Source: VRUE01 sp963715625 (GTDB taxonomy: Bacteria; Actinomycetota; Thermoleophilia; Solirubrobacterales; 70-9). From it: 64,000 nucleotides of DNA. The notes under the pieces are model-generated. The model did no database searches and was not told the origin of the DNA. It saw nothing but the letters and a program-made list of their open reading frames with translations. The DNA lies in the NCBI GenBank assembly GCA_963715625.1, contig OY970260.1, positions 1,984,001 through 2,048,000 on the forward strand, given 5' to 3'. A program made the translations under genes and the position numbers. Shown one piece after another: positions 24,844 through 33,013 of the stretch. Numbering within the stretch: position 1 is the stretch's first letter; the number at the start of each line of letters is the position of its first letter.

Positions 24844-25116
24844 ATGGCGACGGTTCGCATCCCCAAGGTCCTGCAGGCGCAGACGGGCGGCCAGCCCGAG
24901 GTCGAGGCCGCCGGCTCCAACGTGGGCGAGGTGCTGCGCTCCCTCACCGCGGCGCACCCCGACACCGGCGCGCAGCTCTTCGGCGAGGAGGGCGAGCTCA
25001 ACCGCTACGTCAACGTCTACCTCAACGACGAGGACGTGCGCGTGCTCGACGGCCTCGACACCACGGTCACAGATGGCGACACGGTCGTGATCCTCCCCGC
25101 CATGGCCGGCGGTTGA
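24844..25116 (+). CDS. cysO: Ubiquitin-like sulfur carrier CysO (ThiS/MoaD family)
   Basis: 90-aa beta-grasp sulfur carrier ending in the obligatory Gly-Gly (VVILPAMAGG). The C-terminal thiocarboxylate made by the upstream E1-rhodanese protein donates sulfur to O-phosphoserine-derived aminoacrylate on CysM; Mec then releases cysteine. RYVNVYLNDEDVRVLDGLDT is the typical CysO/MoaD segment. The start is an ATG at 24844. In mycobacteria cysO and cysM are adjacent; here a 1.3-kb element separates them. Confidence 0.93.
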   Translation: MATVRIPKVLQAQTGGQPEVEAAGSNVGEVLRSLTAAHPDTGAQLFGEEGELNRYVNVYLNDEDVRVLDGLDTTVTDGDTVVILPAMAGG

Positions 25117-25178
25117 ATCCTTCTTAAATTTCCACGGGCCAGCGCCGGTAGTGGGTCAGTTTGAAAATCAGCAGGTAT

Positions 25179-25658
25179 CTACGGACCCTTGAACGGGCTG
25201 GGGCATTCGCAGATCTCAAGCAACGCCTCGCCGTCGCGATTTAGAAACTTCACGTCGAAGGCTGCAAAGAAGTCGCTTTGCCCAAGCAGGAGCGTCTCGG
25301 TGTCTGCGAATGCGAGGTCCATTGAGAAGAGGGGTCCCCAGGGAACGAAATCGCCTTCGTTGAGATCGGGCAGCACGATTTGACCATTGATGGCGACCCC
25401 TTTTGGCGACCACGTGTCGAAGATGTCTCCGACAGCGGATTCTCCCTGCTTGCTGTCCTTGACTAGATCAGAGGCCCCAAGCCCTAGGTCTTTGGCAAAC
25501 ATCAGCGGGCAGAGGCTTCTAACGGAGCCGCTGTCGACATCTCCCACCACCCTCTTCCAGCCGGTCCCGGTTCCGAGGTGAATGGAGATTTGCGGCACGG
25601 TCCCCCGTGCGTAGCTGAGGCTGAGAGCTGCCAATCTAGGCTCTTCGCTTTGAGCCAT
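25179..25658 (-). CDS. Retropepsin-like aspartic protease-fold protein
   Basis: 159 aa resembling single-domain clan AA (retropepsin-like) proteases. The catalytic-type motif is D-S-G in VVGDVDSGSVRSLCP (about residue 40), and the second half has LLGQSDFFAAFDVKFLNRDG, like the LLG-x-DFF...F segment that follows the flap in such proteins. No signal peptide is seen. The family usually works as a dimer; cellular substrates are unknown. It is divergent to the DUF5678-like gene, 36 bp apart, inside an inverted-repeat element. Confidence 0.65.
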   Translation of the reverse strand: MAQSEEPRLAALSLSYARGTVPQISIHLGTGTGWKRVVGDVDSGSVRSLCPLMFAKDLGLGASDLVKDSKQGESAVGDIFDTWSPKGVAINGQIVLPDLNEGDFVPWGPLFSMDLAFADTETLLLGQSDFFAAFDVKFLNRDGEALLEICECPSPFKGP

Positions 25659-25694
25659 CGAGCGCCTGTGGAATACTTCTCCTCGGTCGCCGGA

Positions 25695-25919
25695 ATGAAA
25701 AAAGGGAAGCTGAAAAAGACCGTTTCACAAGGCCCGATCTCGCAGAGCGCCGCAAAGAGGCATTCTGGGAAGTGGGTAGCGCTTCGAGGGGCCCGGGTTG
25801 CCGCCTCTGCTCCGAGCTACGGCCAGCTACAGGAAAACCCTCGGGTGCGCGATACCGACGCGGTCTATCACGTCCCCCCCTCGAATACCCAGCACTTTCT
25901 CGCGACGCGTAGCCGGTAG
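25695..25919 (+). CDS. DUF5678-like small protein
   Basis: 74 aa; starts MKKGKLKKTVSQGP and contains SGKWVALRGARVAASAPSYG and VYHVPPSN, which resemble the DUF5678 pattern (GKWVA...G..VVA...YVP). DUF5678 genes are often found beside retropepsin-like genes, as here, but in this element the two are divergent. Function unknown. The ATG at 25695 is chosen because similarity begins soon after; a longer frame upstream runs into the divergent gene. Confidence 0.5.
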   Translation: MKKGKLKKTVSQGPISQSAAKRHSGKWVALRGARVAASAPSYGQLQENPRVRDTDAVYHVPPSNTQHFLATRSR

Positions 25920-26415
25920 CGCTGGCGGACCTGGGGATGCAAGAGCGGTGGCTAAAAGCCACGGCGGGCTTGAGGCGAGATTTAGCGTCCACGTAATCTC
26001 CTTTTGCCCGCGCAAGATGGGGGAAGCGGGCAAGTCGTCTATATGTCGAACTCAGCCGATTTCTATCGTGCGGGCCGGACGGCGTCGAAAAGACAACGCG
26101 CACAAGCCCCCGGTCCCCACCGAGGGCTCATGCACTAAAGCGTTCGAAAAGGACGCTCGAACGTGGACGGCGCGGACTTTGACATGGCTGTCGGACGCTT
26201 AGATGCATTCGGGTTTTAGTCCAGCAGTGCCGCGATCTCCTCAAGCGACCAGATGCAAGTCAAGTCGCAGGTAGTGGTAGGCGGCTGGAGTCGGCAGCAG
26301 CATCGGAACTCCGTTTCCGGTGCCAGCCGGGGGGTCGTTTGCGCGGCGCCCCCGGCGCTTGATCTTTTCTGGACGGGACGAAGCTAGGGCAAGAAGCCGC
26401 TCGAATCTAGCCCGA
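25920..26415. other. Non-coding or decayed interior of the inverted-repeat element
   Basis: I see no convincing gene in either strand over these 496 bp. Two small hairpins stand out: AGCCC-C-CGGT / ACCG-A-GGGCT around 26106-26129, and GTTCGA/TCGAAC around 26142-26162. The rest may be decayed remains of a former transposase or cargo gene. Confidence 0.4.
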
Positions 26416-26448
26416 TTTCAAACTGACCCACTACCTCAGCGCCCTGAC

Positions 26449-26467
26449 GCTATACTTTTTGAAGTAA
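26449..26467 (+). promoter_or_regulatory. Shared 19-bp promoter/operator motif, copy 2
   Basis: GCTATACTTTTTGAAGTAA, identical to 23611-23629, ends 16 bp before the cysM ATG. TATACT serves as -10. The neighbouring mobile element ends 13 bp upstream, so the -35 region of this promoter now overlaps the element or its duplicated flank. Confidence 0.7.
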
Positions 26468-26483
26468 CGGGAGACCTGCGGCC

Positions 26484-27443
26484 ATGTCAGAACTTCTCAA
26501 TCGCCCCTGCGGCGGACGCTTCGGCAACATCGTCGAGTCGATCGGCAACACGCCGCTCGTAGAGCTGCCGCGGCTCTCGCCCAGCCCCGACGTCCGCATC
26601 TACGCCAAGCTCGAGGGCCGCAACCCGACCGGCTCGGTCAAGGACCGCGTCGCCAGGTCGATGATCGAGACCGCCGAGGCCGAAGGCGCGATCGAGCCCG
26701 GCCAGACGATCCTCGAGCCGACCTCGGGCAACACCGGCATCTCGCTGGCGATGATCTGCCGCCGCAAGGGCTACCCGCTCAAGGTCGTGATGCCCGACAA
26801 CGTCACCGCCGAGCGCACCCAGCTGCTCGAGATGTACGGGGCGGAGATCGTCTACTCCGAGGGCGCCAAGGGCTCCAACGGCGCGGTCGAGGTGGCGCTG
26901 GAGATGGCCGAGGACCCCGGCTACTACATGCCCTACCAGTACGGCAACGAGGCCAACCCGCTCGCCCACTACAACGGCACCGCGGTCGAGATCCTCGAAG
27001 AGCTCGACGAAGTGACCGCCTTCGTCGGCGGCCTCGGCACCGGCGGCACCCTGATGGGCAACGGCCGGCGGCTGAAGGAGGCGAACCCCGAGACCCTGCT
27101 CGTCGCGGCCGAGCCGATGCAGGGCGAGATGGTCCACGGCCTGCGCTCGCTCGACGACGGCTTCATCCCGCCGATCATCGACATCGACCTGCTCGACCGC
27201 AAGATCATGGTCTCCAACCGCGACGCGGTGGTCTGGACGAGGAAGCTGCTCGACGAGGAGGGCGTCTTCGCCGGCGTCTCCTCCGGCGCGATCGCCGCGA
27301 TCGCCGTCCGCATCGCCGGCGAGCTCGAGGGCGGCAACGTCGTCTTCCTCATCCCCGACGACGGCTGGAAGTACCTCTCCTCCGGCGTCTACACCCGGCC
27401 GGTGGACGAGATCGAGAACCTGGACTCAACCGTCTGGTGGTAG
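26484..27443 (+). CDS. cysM: CysM-type cysteine synthase (CysO-dependent, PLP)
   Basis: 319-aa fold-type II PLP enzyme. The PLP lysine is in NPTGSVKDRVARSM (about residue 53), phosphate/substrate loops read EPTSGNTGISLAM and GGLGTGGTLMG, and the C-terminus (DDGWKYLSSGVYTRP ... STVWW) resembles mycobacterial CysM, which uses O-phosphoserine and CysO thiocarboxylate rather than O-acetylserine and sulfide. Genomic context with cysO and mec supports this. It has its own promoter identical to that of the E1-rhodanese gene. Confidence 0.92.
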   Translation: MSELLNRPCGGRFGNIVESIGNTPLVELPRLSPSPDVRIYAKLEGRNPTGSVKDRVARSMIETAEAEGAIEPGQTILEPTSGNTGISLAMICRRKGYPLKVVMPDNVTAERTQLLEMYGAEIVYSEGAKGSNGAVEVALEMAEDPGYYMPYQYGNEANPLAHYNGTAVEILEELDEVTAFVGGLGTGGTLMGNGRRLKEANPETLLVAAEPMQGEMVHGLRSLDDGFIPPIIDIDLLDRKIMVSNRDAVVWTRKLLDEEGVFAGVSSGAIAAIAVRIAGELEGGNVVFLIPDDGWKYLSSGVYTRPVDEIENLDSTVWW

Positions 27444-27578
27444 TCGCCACTCTGGTTTGACCGCACCTCGGCAATCGGCTGGTGCTTGACCTGCCGAAAC
27501 CGCAAACCCGGGTACTGCGGTGTGTTTAATGTCACGGCCTGGGGTTGGATATCTATGCGAGGGAGGGAGTTGCTCGAG

Positions 27579-29096
27579 ATGGTGAAGTCGGTGAAGCTTG
27601 CCTACCTGGCGTTGCTGGCATCCATGTCCAGCCTCGCCATTGCAACCGCCGCATGCGCGGCACCTGCCGACCTCGACCGATCCTTCGGTGGGGACGGCAT
27701 CGCCGCAGTCGAAGGGTCCAATGGAGCCGTCTTTCCGGCAGATGCTTTCGCTCGCATGGCGATCGGCCCCGAAGACGAAATCTTCGTTCTCTACTCTAGC
27801 TACTCGCCGTGCGAACCCCCCTTTCACTGTGCGGTCCACCTGGGCGTGGCTCGTTACGATGCCTCCGGCAACCGCGACTGGTCGTTTGGGAGTGGGCCAG
27901 GCTCAGGGCTCGAAGTCCGGGAGTTCACCGAAAGGCATGCCTTCGATCTTGCAGTCGGTCCGGATGGCAAGCCCGTTGTAGTCGCCTCGGACCAAGCCGT
28001 GGGCGGTTTCACGGTTGCGCGCTTCGACCGCGATGGTCGCTTGGACGGGACCTTCGGGGTCGGTGGCGAGGCAACGCTGCCCGCCGGCCAGGAACTGGAC
28101 ACTCCGGTTGCCGTTGCGGTGCAGCCCGACGACAAGATCGTCGTCGCCGGCGAGGGCGTCCGGGTTGAAGGCGGGCAGGAGCTGCGACTCGCCCGGTACC
28201 TGCCGAGCGGGGAACTCGATCCCGGCTTCGGCAGTGCCGGTCAAGCCATGTTGACATTGCCCACGATGACACGGCCGGGAGGACTTCTGCTCGGTCCGGG
28301 CGGCAGCGTCACCGTCGCCAGCCCTCTCTGCTGCGTCGGTGGCTCACCCTTCTTCGTGGAAGGGTTCAGCCTTGCGCGCCTCCTTGACGACGGCCGACCC
28401 GATACGGGCCTCGCGGGGACGGGCCAGCTCTTCTTTCCGACTCCGGGCGCAGACGGATTTGTCGAAGCGGCTGCGCTCGCGCCCGACGGGGGCACGTTCC
28501 TCGCCTTCGAAGAAAGCACTGAAAAGGTGTCCACCGTTGGGAACGTGGTGAAGCTGCTGCCCGACGGAGCCGTCGATCGCACCTTTGGCAACGAGGGGAG
28601 GCTCCGTCTCTTCCCCCGTGTCGGGTCGATCGATCCAACCGCCCTCGTCGTCGATCGCAAAGGGCGGCTCGTCGGGGTGGGCTGGGGGGATGGCAAGGCC
28701 GCCGTCTCCCGCCTGCGTCCGGATGGGAGCGCCGATCGCACCTTCAACGGCGGCCAGCGCGTGAATACCTCCTTTGGCGGCACCGCGCGCGCTGTCGCCC
28801 TGCAGTCGAGCGGCCGGATCGTGGTGCTTGGCGACTCGGGCTGCTGTGTGTCGAAGGGATTTGCCCTGATTGGCCTCCGCGGCGGCACCGACCGCACCCG
28901 CTGCCTGGGGCACAGGGCGACGATCGTCGGCACGCGCAAGGCGGACGAGCTCACCGGGACGCCGCACCGCGACGTGATCGCGGGGCTCGGCGGCAAAGAC
29001 ACGATTCGCGCTCTCGGCGGCCCGGACGTCGTCTGCGGTGGCAAGGGCCGCGACACTCTCTTCGGCGGCCCCGGCCGCGACGAAGTCAGGCAGTAG
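27579..29096 (+). CDS. Secreted delta-60-repeat protein with RTX-like C-terminus
   Basis: 505 aa with a signal peptide (VKLAYLALLASMSSLAIATA, cleavage near ACAAPA) and repeated delta-60 motifs of the form LDRSFGGDG, LDGTFGVGG, LDPGFGSAG, VDRTFGNEG and ADRTFNGGQ, predicted to form a beta-propeller. Residues about 460-505 carry RTX-like calcium-binding nonapeptide motifs (DVIAGLGGKDTIRALGGPDV, GGKGRDTLFGGPGRDEV). The ATG at 27579 follows GGGAGGGAG by 9 bases. It is an extracellular protein with no obvious link to the cysteine genes it separates (cysM and mec). Confidence 0.85.
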   Translation: MVKSVKLAYLALLASMSSLAIATAACAAPADLDRSFGGDGIAAVEGSNGAVFPADAFARMAIGPEDEIFVLYSSYSPCEPPFHCAVHLGVARYDASGNRDWSFGSGPGSGLEVREFTERHAFDLAVGPDGKPVVVASDQAVGGFTVARFDRDGRLDGTFGVGGEATLPAGQELDTPVAVAVQPDDKIVVAGEGVRVEGGQELRLARYLPSGELDPGFGSAGQAMLTLPTMTRPGGLLLGPGGSVTVASPLCCVGGSPFFVEGFSLARLLDDGRPDTGLAGTGQLFFPTPGADGFVEAAALAPDGGTFLAFEESTEKVSTVGNVVKLLPDGAVDRTFGNEGRLRLFPRVGSIDPTALVVDRKGRLVGVGWGDGKAAVSRLRPDGSADRTFNGGQRVNTSFGGTARAVALQSSGRIVVLGDSGCCVSKGFALIGLRGGTDRTRCLGHRATIVGTRKADELTGTPHRDVIAGLGGKDTIRALGGPDVVCGGKGRDTLFGGPGRDEVRQ

Positions 29097-29117
29097 GTCC
29101 GCTAGCCTCGACCGCCG

Positions 29118-29516
29118 ATGCGAATCGCCCAGAGCCTGATCGACGAGATGGTCGCGCACGCGCGCGAGGACCTGCCAAACGAGTGCTGCGGGATGGTCGG
29201 CGGCAGCGACGGCGAGGCCGGCGTCGTGATCCCGGTCGCCAACGCCGCGGCGAGCCCGCTGCGCTTCGAGATGGAGCCGCAGGGCCAGTACGATGCGCTC
29301 AAGGCGATCGAAGGCGACGGCAAGGAGCTGCTGGCGATCTACCACTCCCACACCAAGAGCGCCGCCTATCCCTCGCAGACCGACGTCAACCAGGCGGTCA
29401 GCTGGCCCGACGCGATCTGGGTGATCGTCTCGCTCAAGGACGTGGACGCTCCCGATGTCAAGGGCTACTGGCTCAAGGACCTGAAGATCGCCGATGCCGA
29501 GCTCGTCGTCGAGTAG
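29118..29516 (+). CDS. Mec-type JAMM metalloprotease (CysO-cysteine peptidase)
   Basis: 132-aa JAB1/MPN+ protease. The JAMM motif is complete: Glu in DLPNECCGMVGG, then HSHTKSAAYPSQTD (HxH...S..D, about residues 76-89). In mycobacteria Mec hydrolyses the CysO-cysteine isopeptide-like bond to free cysteine and regenerate CysO, the last step of the pathway encoded upstream. The next gene overlaps its end by 23 bp. Confidence 0.9.
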   Translation: MRIAQSLIDEMVAHAREDLPNECCGMVGGSDGEAGVVIPVANAAASPLRFEMEPQGQYDALKAIEGDGKELLAIYHSHTKSAAYPSQTDVNQAVSWPDAIWVIVSLKDVDAPDVKGYWLKDLKIADAELVVE

Positions 29517-29730
29517 CGGCGGGCGCCTGGTCAAGGTCGCCTACGCGCTCAACCAGATGGAGGCGGAGATGATCCAGGGCCTGCTCTCGGAGCACGGGAT
29601 TCCGAGCATGGCCCAGCGGACCGTCGACAATCCCGAGTTCCTCGCCGCCGGGCCGCGCCAGATCCTCGTCCCCGAGGCCGCTGCCGAGGAGGCCCGCGAA
29701 GCGCTCGAGGGCGCCCCGGGAACGGACTAG
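29494..29730 (+). CDS. DUF2007-like small protein
   Basis: 78-aa protein with a ferredoxin-like alpha/beta pattern: GGRLVKVAYALNQMEAEMIQ, GLLSEHGIPSM, ILVPEAAAEEAREAL. This is the DUF2007 (putative signal-transducing) layout. It overlaps mec by 23 bp, so it is co-translated. The same gene following mec in related genomes would suggest a link to the cysteine pathway, but its function is unknown. Confidence 0.78.
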   Translation: MPSSSSSSGGRLVKVAYALNQMEAEMIQGLLSEHGIPSMAQRTVDNPEFLAAGPRQILVPEAAAEEAREALEGAPGTD

Positions 29731-30482
29731 CCCGGGCTCGGCCGCGCGATCTCCCGCAGGTAGTCGCGCCAGGCGCCCTCGATCTCGCCGATCCGCGCCT
29801 CGAAGGCGGCTTCCAGGGTCGGCGTCGCCCCGCCCGGAAGCAGGCGCAGGGCGAGGCGCTCGCAGGCGTCCGGGCCGCGCTCGGCCTCGAGCAGGTCGAA
29901 GATCGTGCCGCCGAGGATGACCGCGTTGCGGCGCGAGGGGGGGAAGGAGGGGCGGGCGCTCTCGCGCAGGCGGCGGATCACCGCCGCCCGGTAGAGCCCG
30001 ACCTGACGCGCGAAGTACTGGGCGCCGCCTTCGACCAGCCAGGCCCAGCCGAGGTAACGGGCGAAGCGGCGCGGCGTCCAGGAGGGCGGCAGCTCGGGGT
30101 TGTTGGCGGCGATCACCAGCTGCGCGTAGAGGCGCTCGGCGGTGCCGCGCAGCGCCTCGCGCGAGTCCTCGCCGGCGGCGCGGCGCTCCATGTGCGGGTC
30201 GTTGAGCACGTGCAGCTCGGTCGCCATCGCCCAGCCGGCCAGGTAACGGCGCCCCGCCGGCGCCGCCGACCAGCGCGCGGCCGGCAGGAACGGGTGGGCG
30301 AGGGCCAGCAGGGTGGGGTGGGTGTGGACGACGACCGTGACGTCGCCCGGGACCGCCTCGAAGCGGTCCTCGAGCCGCAGCCGCAGTTCCTCCATCCGGT
30401 CGAGCGTCCGCTCCGCGAAGGCGGTGTCGCCGCTGTCGTGGCGCGCGGCGAAGCTCAGCGACTGCGTCTCAACCCACGGCAC
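29727..30482 (-). CDS. Hypothetical protein, degenerate gluzincin-like
   Basis: 251-aa soluble protein. The segment FARYLGWAWLVEGGAQYFAR (about residues 140-160) sits where peptidases of the gluzincin type have HExxH followed by a downstream E; the histidines are absent, so no zinc protease activity is expected. VVVHTHPTLLALAHPFLPAA near the N-terminus is His-rich. I do not recognise a named family. It is convergent with the DUF2007-like gene (4-bp overlap). Confidence 0.65.
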   Translation of the reverse strand: MPWVETQSLSFAARHDSGDTAFAERTLDRMEELRLRLEDRFEAVPGDVTVVVHTHPTLLALAHPFLPAARWSAAPAGRRYLAGWAMATELHVLNDPHMERRAAGEDSREALRGTAERLYAQLVIAANNPELPPSWTPRRFARYLGWAWLVEGGAQYFARQVGLYRAAVIRRLRESARPSFPPSRRNAVILGGTIFDLLEAERGPDACERLALRLLPGGATPTLEAAFEARIGEIEGAWRDYLREIARPSPG

Positions 30483-30579
30483 CTAGGACCGCCCGCCCTG
30501 CGCATATCGGCGTCCTCGGTCGCTCGCGTGCAGAGCACGCCACGCTCCCTGCGTCCTTGATCTGCTTGACCGGTCGGCC

Positions 30580-31209
30580 CTAGGCAAGTACGGGTTCTGC
30601 CGCCCCACAGACGCCAAGTATCTCAGCGCGGGCGCGGTCGAACTCTTCGTCGGCCATCACCGGGGTGCCCTCGAAGGGCAGGTCGCGGTCGACCTCGACC
30701 CAGGTGCAGCAGCCTTGGTACTCCTCGCGCACCTTGACCGTGACCGGCCGTGGAATCCGGTGCACCCGCAGCAGCAGCACGTGCAGGGGGTGGCGACGCT
30801 TCCAGTTGAGCCGCTTTTCGGCGTAGTCCGGCGTCCAGACGTAGTAGGGGGAGAGGCCGTCGACGACACGGGGGTCGGTGACCGTGATGTGGTCGGTGAC
30901 CTCGGCCCAGGCGCGCAGGCGAACCCGCTCGGGCTGGGCGATGCCGCCGTCCTGGATCAGCGCTTTGGCCGGCGGTTCTTCCTCGCCCCAGACTCCCTCC
31001 TCGAGCGCGCGGCCCAGCTCGGGGTGGTGGGACTCGCGCACCAGGTTGTTCTGCTGGTGGTCGAAGGTCGGGTAGAGGAAGAAGCGCTCGTGATCGAGCT
31101 CGAAATGCTTGTTCTCCTCGCGGATGCCTCCCTTGCGGAGGGTCAGGAGCTGCTCGCCCTCGGCGAGCGCACGGACCGTCACGGCCCATTCCTTGAAAGC
31201 GATCGGCAT
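30580..31209 (-). CDS. DUF1802 family protein
   Basis: 209-aa protein with the DUF1802 pattern: N-terminal MPIAFKEWAVTVRALAEGEQ and LLTLRKGGIREENKHFELDH, then FFLYPTFDHQQ and a C-terminal region with RPVTVKVREEYQGCCTWVEV. Function unknown; family members are cytosolic and stand alone. The ATG at 31209 gives the normal start, while the longer frame upstream is low-complexity. Confidence 0.82.
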   Translation of the reverse strand: MPIAFKEWAVTVRALAEGEQLLTLRKGGIREENKHFELDHERFFLYPTFDHQQNNLVRESHHPELGRALEEGVWGEEEPPAKALIQDGGIAQPERVRLRAWAEVTDHITVTDPRVVDGLSPYYVWTPDYAEKRLNWKRRHPLHVLLLRVHRIPRPVTVKVREEYQGCCTWVEVDRDLPFEGTPVMADEEFDRARAEILGVCGAAEPVLA

Positions 31210-31346
31210 TTGAAGTCTTACCCCTTGGAGGTAGGCGAATCTGTGACTGGGAGGAGGACGCCTCGAACCCTGTCCCAGGGCGGAAGAACCGCCCGAATCG
31301 GGCATTCTAGAGCAGCCGGCCCCGAACGCAAAATATGTGACGAAGA

Positions 31347-32855
31347 TCACTGGCTGCCGTGTCCGCCGCCGCCCGGGGTTTCGATCCGGATCCTGTCCCC
31401 GGGCTGCAGCTCGCCGCCGGCCTTGCCCGGCAGCAGCTCGCCGTTTCGGAGGTTCCGGCCCCGGGCTCCGTCTTCGCCGCCGTCGCGGCCGCGCGGCGGG
31501 TGGCGGCGGCGCTCGCCGATCAGGCTGAAGCCCATCGGGGCGAGCGCCTCGATCTCGCGCACGAGCCCGTCGCCGCCGCGATGCCGCCCGTCGCCGCCGC
31601 TGCCCGGCCGCAGCGAGAGCTCCCGCACGCGCAGCGGGAATTCGCTCTCCAGCGCCTCGACCGGGGTGTTGAGGGTGTTCGACATCGCCACGTGGATCGC
31701 GCTGGGGCCGTCGGCATCGGGGCAGGCGCCCTGGCCGCCGCCGAGCGTCTCGTAGTAGGTGAAGCCCTCGCCGGCGAGGGTCAGGTTGTTCATCGTCCCC
31801 TGCCCCTGGGCCGGCACCGGGCGGGCGCCGCCGAGCGCCGCGATGACGAGGTCGGCGACGCGGCTGGAGGTCTCGACGTTGCCGGCGGCGACGGCGGCCG
31901 GCGGCCGGGCGTTGAGCAGGCAGCCGGGCGGCGCGACGACCTCGATCGGCCGGTAGGCGCCGGCGGACGGCGGCGCGTCGGGGTCGGTGAGGGCGCGCAC
32001 GGCGAAGAAGGCCGCCGACTTGGTGACGGACAGGGGGCAGTTGAGGTTTCCCCCGACCTGCGGGTCGGTGCCGGTGAAGTCGAGGACGAGCTCCTCGCCG
32101 CGGATCGTCGCCTCGACCCGCAGGATCGCGTCGCGCGGCACCCCGCCGGCGTCGTCCTCGAGCACCTCCTCGGCGCTCCAGCTGCCGTCGGGCAGCGCAG
32201 CGAGCGCGGCCCGCGTGCGCCGCTCGGCGTAGGCGAGGATCTCCTCCATCCCGGCGCGCAGGCGTCGCTCCCCCTGGGCCTCGGCCAGCTCGGCCAGGCG
32301 CAGCGCGCCGATGCGGTTGGCGGCGGCCTGCGCCCGCAGGTCGGCGAGGCGCTGGTGGGGGAAGCGCATGCGCGAGGCGAGCTCGCGCAGGGCCCCGGCG
32401 TCGGCGACCGTGGGCGGGATCACGACCCCCTCCTCCTCCAGCCTGGTGGAGCGCGCCGGCATGCTCCCGGGCGTGACCCCGCCGACGTCGGCGTGGTGGG
32501 CCCGGCAGGCGACGAAGCCGAGCAGCCCGTCGCCGGCGAAGACGGGGGAGATCAACGTTATGTCCGGCAGGTGGGTGCCGCCGCGGTAGGGGTCGTTGAG
32601 GATCCAGGCCTGGTCCGGGCGCTGCTCCAGGCCGAGGACCGCAGCGACCGCGTCCGGCATCGAGCCGAGGTGGACCGGTATGTGCTCGGCCTGCATCGCC
32701 AGCTCTCCGCGCGGGTCGAAGATCGCGGTCGAGCAGTCGTGGCGCTCCTTGATGTTCGCCGAGTAGGCGGAGCGGATCAGCGCCGCGCCCATCTCTTCGC
32801 AGATGGCGCGCAGGGCGCCGACCATGACCTGGAGGGTGACCGGGTTGAGCGTCAC
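31347..32855 (-). CDS. Hydantoinase B / oxoprolinase beta-type subunit
   Basis: 502-aa HyuB/acetone-carboxylase-like subunit. Typical stretches are EEMGAALIRSAYSANIKERH, FDPRGELAMQAEHIPVHLGS, NDPYRGGTHLPDITLISPVF and GGQGACPDADGPSAIHVAMS. With HyuA it forms an ATP-dependent amidohydrolase acting on hydantoins, 5-oxoproline or related rings; the substrate cannot be told apart here. The GTG at 32855 is used. A 156-bp tandem repeat lies between its start and the hyuA body, which is unusual for this normally coupled pair. Confidence 0.9.
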   Translation of the reverse strand: MTLNPVTLQVMVGALRAICEEMGAALIRSAYSANIKERHDCSTAIFDPRGELAMQAEHIPVHLGSMPDAVAAVLGLEQRPDQAWILNDPYRGGTHLPDITLISPVFAGDGLLGFVACRAHHADVGGVTPGSMPARSTRLEEEGVVIPPTVADAGALRELASRMRFPHQRLADLRAQAAANRIGALRLAELAEAQGERRLRAGMEEILAYAERRTRAALAALPDGSWSAEEVLEDDAGGVPRDAILRVEATIRGEELVLDFTGTDPQVGGNLNCPLSVTKSAAFFAVRALTDPDAPPSAGAYRPIEVVAPPGCLLNARPPAAVAAGNVETSSRVADLVIAALGGARPVPAQGQGTMNNLTLAGEGFTYYETLGGGQGACPDADGPSAIHVAMSNTLNTPVEALESEFPLRVRELSLRPGSGGDGRHRGGDGLVREIEALAPMGFSLIGERRRHPPRGRDGGEDGARGRNLRNGELLPGKAGGELQPGDRIRIETPGGGGHGSQ

Positions 32856-32857
32856 CC

Positions 32858-33013
32858 CCACCACCACCCCCCGAGGTGCAACGTTTTGTGGCCGTATACG
32901 CACCTCAACGCGTTGCACCTCGTGTGTTGGCGTCGCCGCCACCACCACCCCCCGAGGTGCAACGTTTTGTGGCCGTATATGCACCTCAACGCGTTGCACC
33001 TCGTGTGTTGGCG
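32858..33013. repeat. Two 75-bp tandem repeats with internal 12-bp hairpins (hyuA-hyuB gap)
   Basis: Copies at 32858-32932 and 32939-33013 differ at a single base (C/T at 32899/32980) and are spaced by 6 bp. Each contains CGAGGTGCAACG and, 27 bp later, its reverse complement CGTTGCACCTCG, with CCGTATACGC in the loop. The hyuA stop codon (32986-32988) falls inside copy 2, so the last codons of hyuA are repeat-derived. The near identity implies recent duplication or active maintenance. Confidence 0.85.

Larger units (their letters stand above)
25147..26435. mobile_element. 1.29-kb inverted-repeat element with a retropepsin-like and a DUF5678-like gene
   Basis: GGTAGTGGGTCAGTTTGAAA (25147-25166) recurs as its perfect reverse complement at 26416-26435. 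The heptamer CAGCGCC flanks both sides (25140-25146; 26437-26443, one base off the repeat), consistent with a target duplication. There is no transposase inside, so the element is non-autonomous or decayed. It lies between cysO and the cysM promoter. Its interior is poorer in GC than the surrounding cysteine genes. Confidence 0.72.

Noticed and set aside
25986..26220. Hairpins in the retropepsin element considered as a structured RNA gene
   Set aside because: The stems are short with mismatches and no promoter or terminator with a T-tract is seen.
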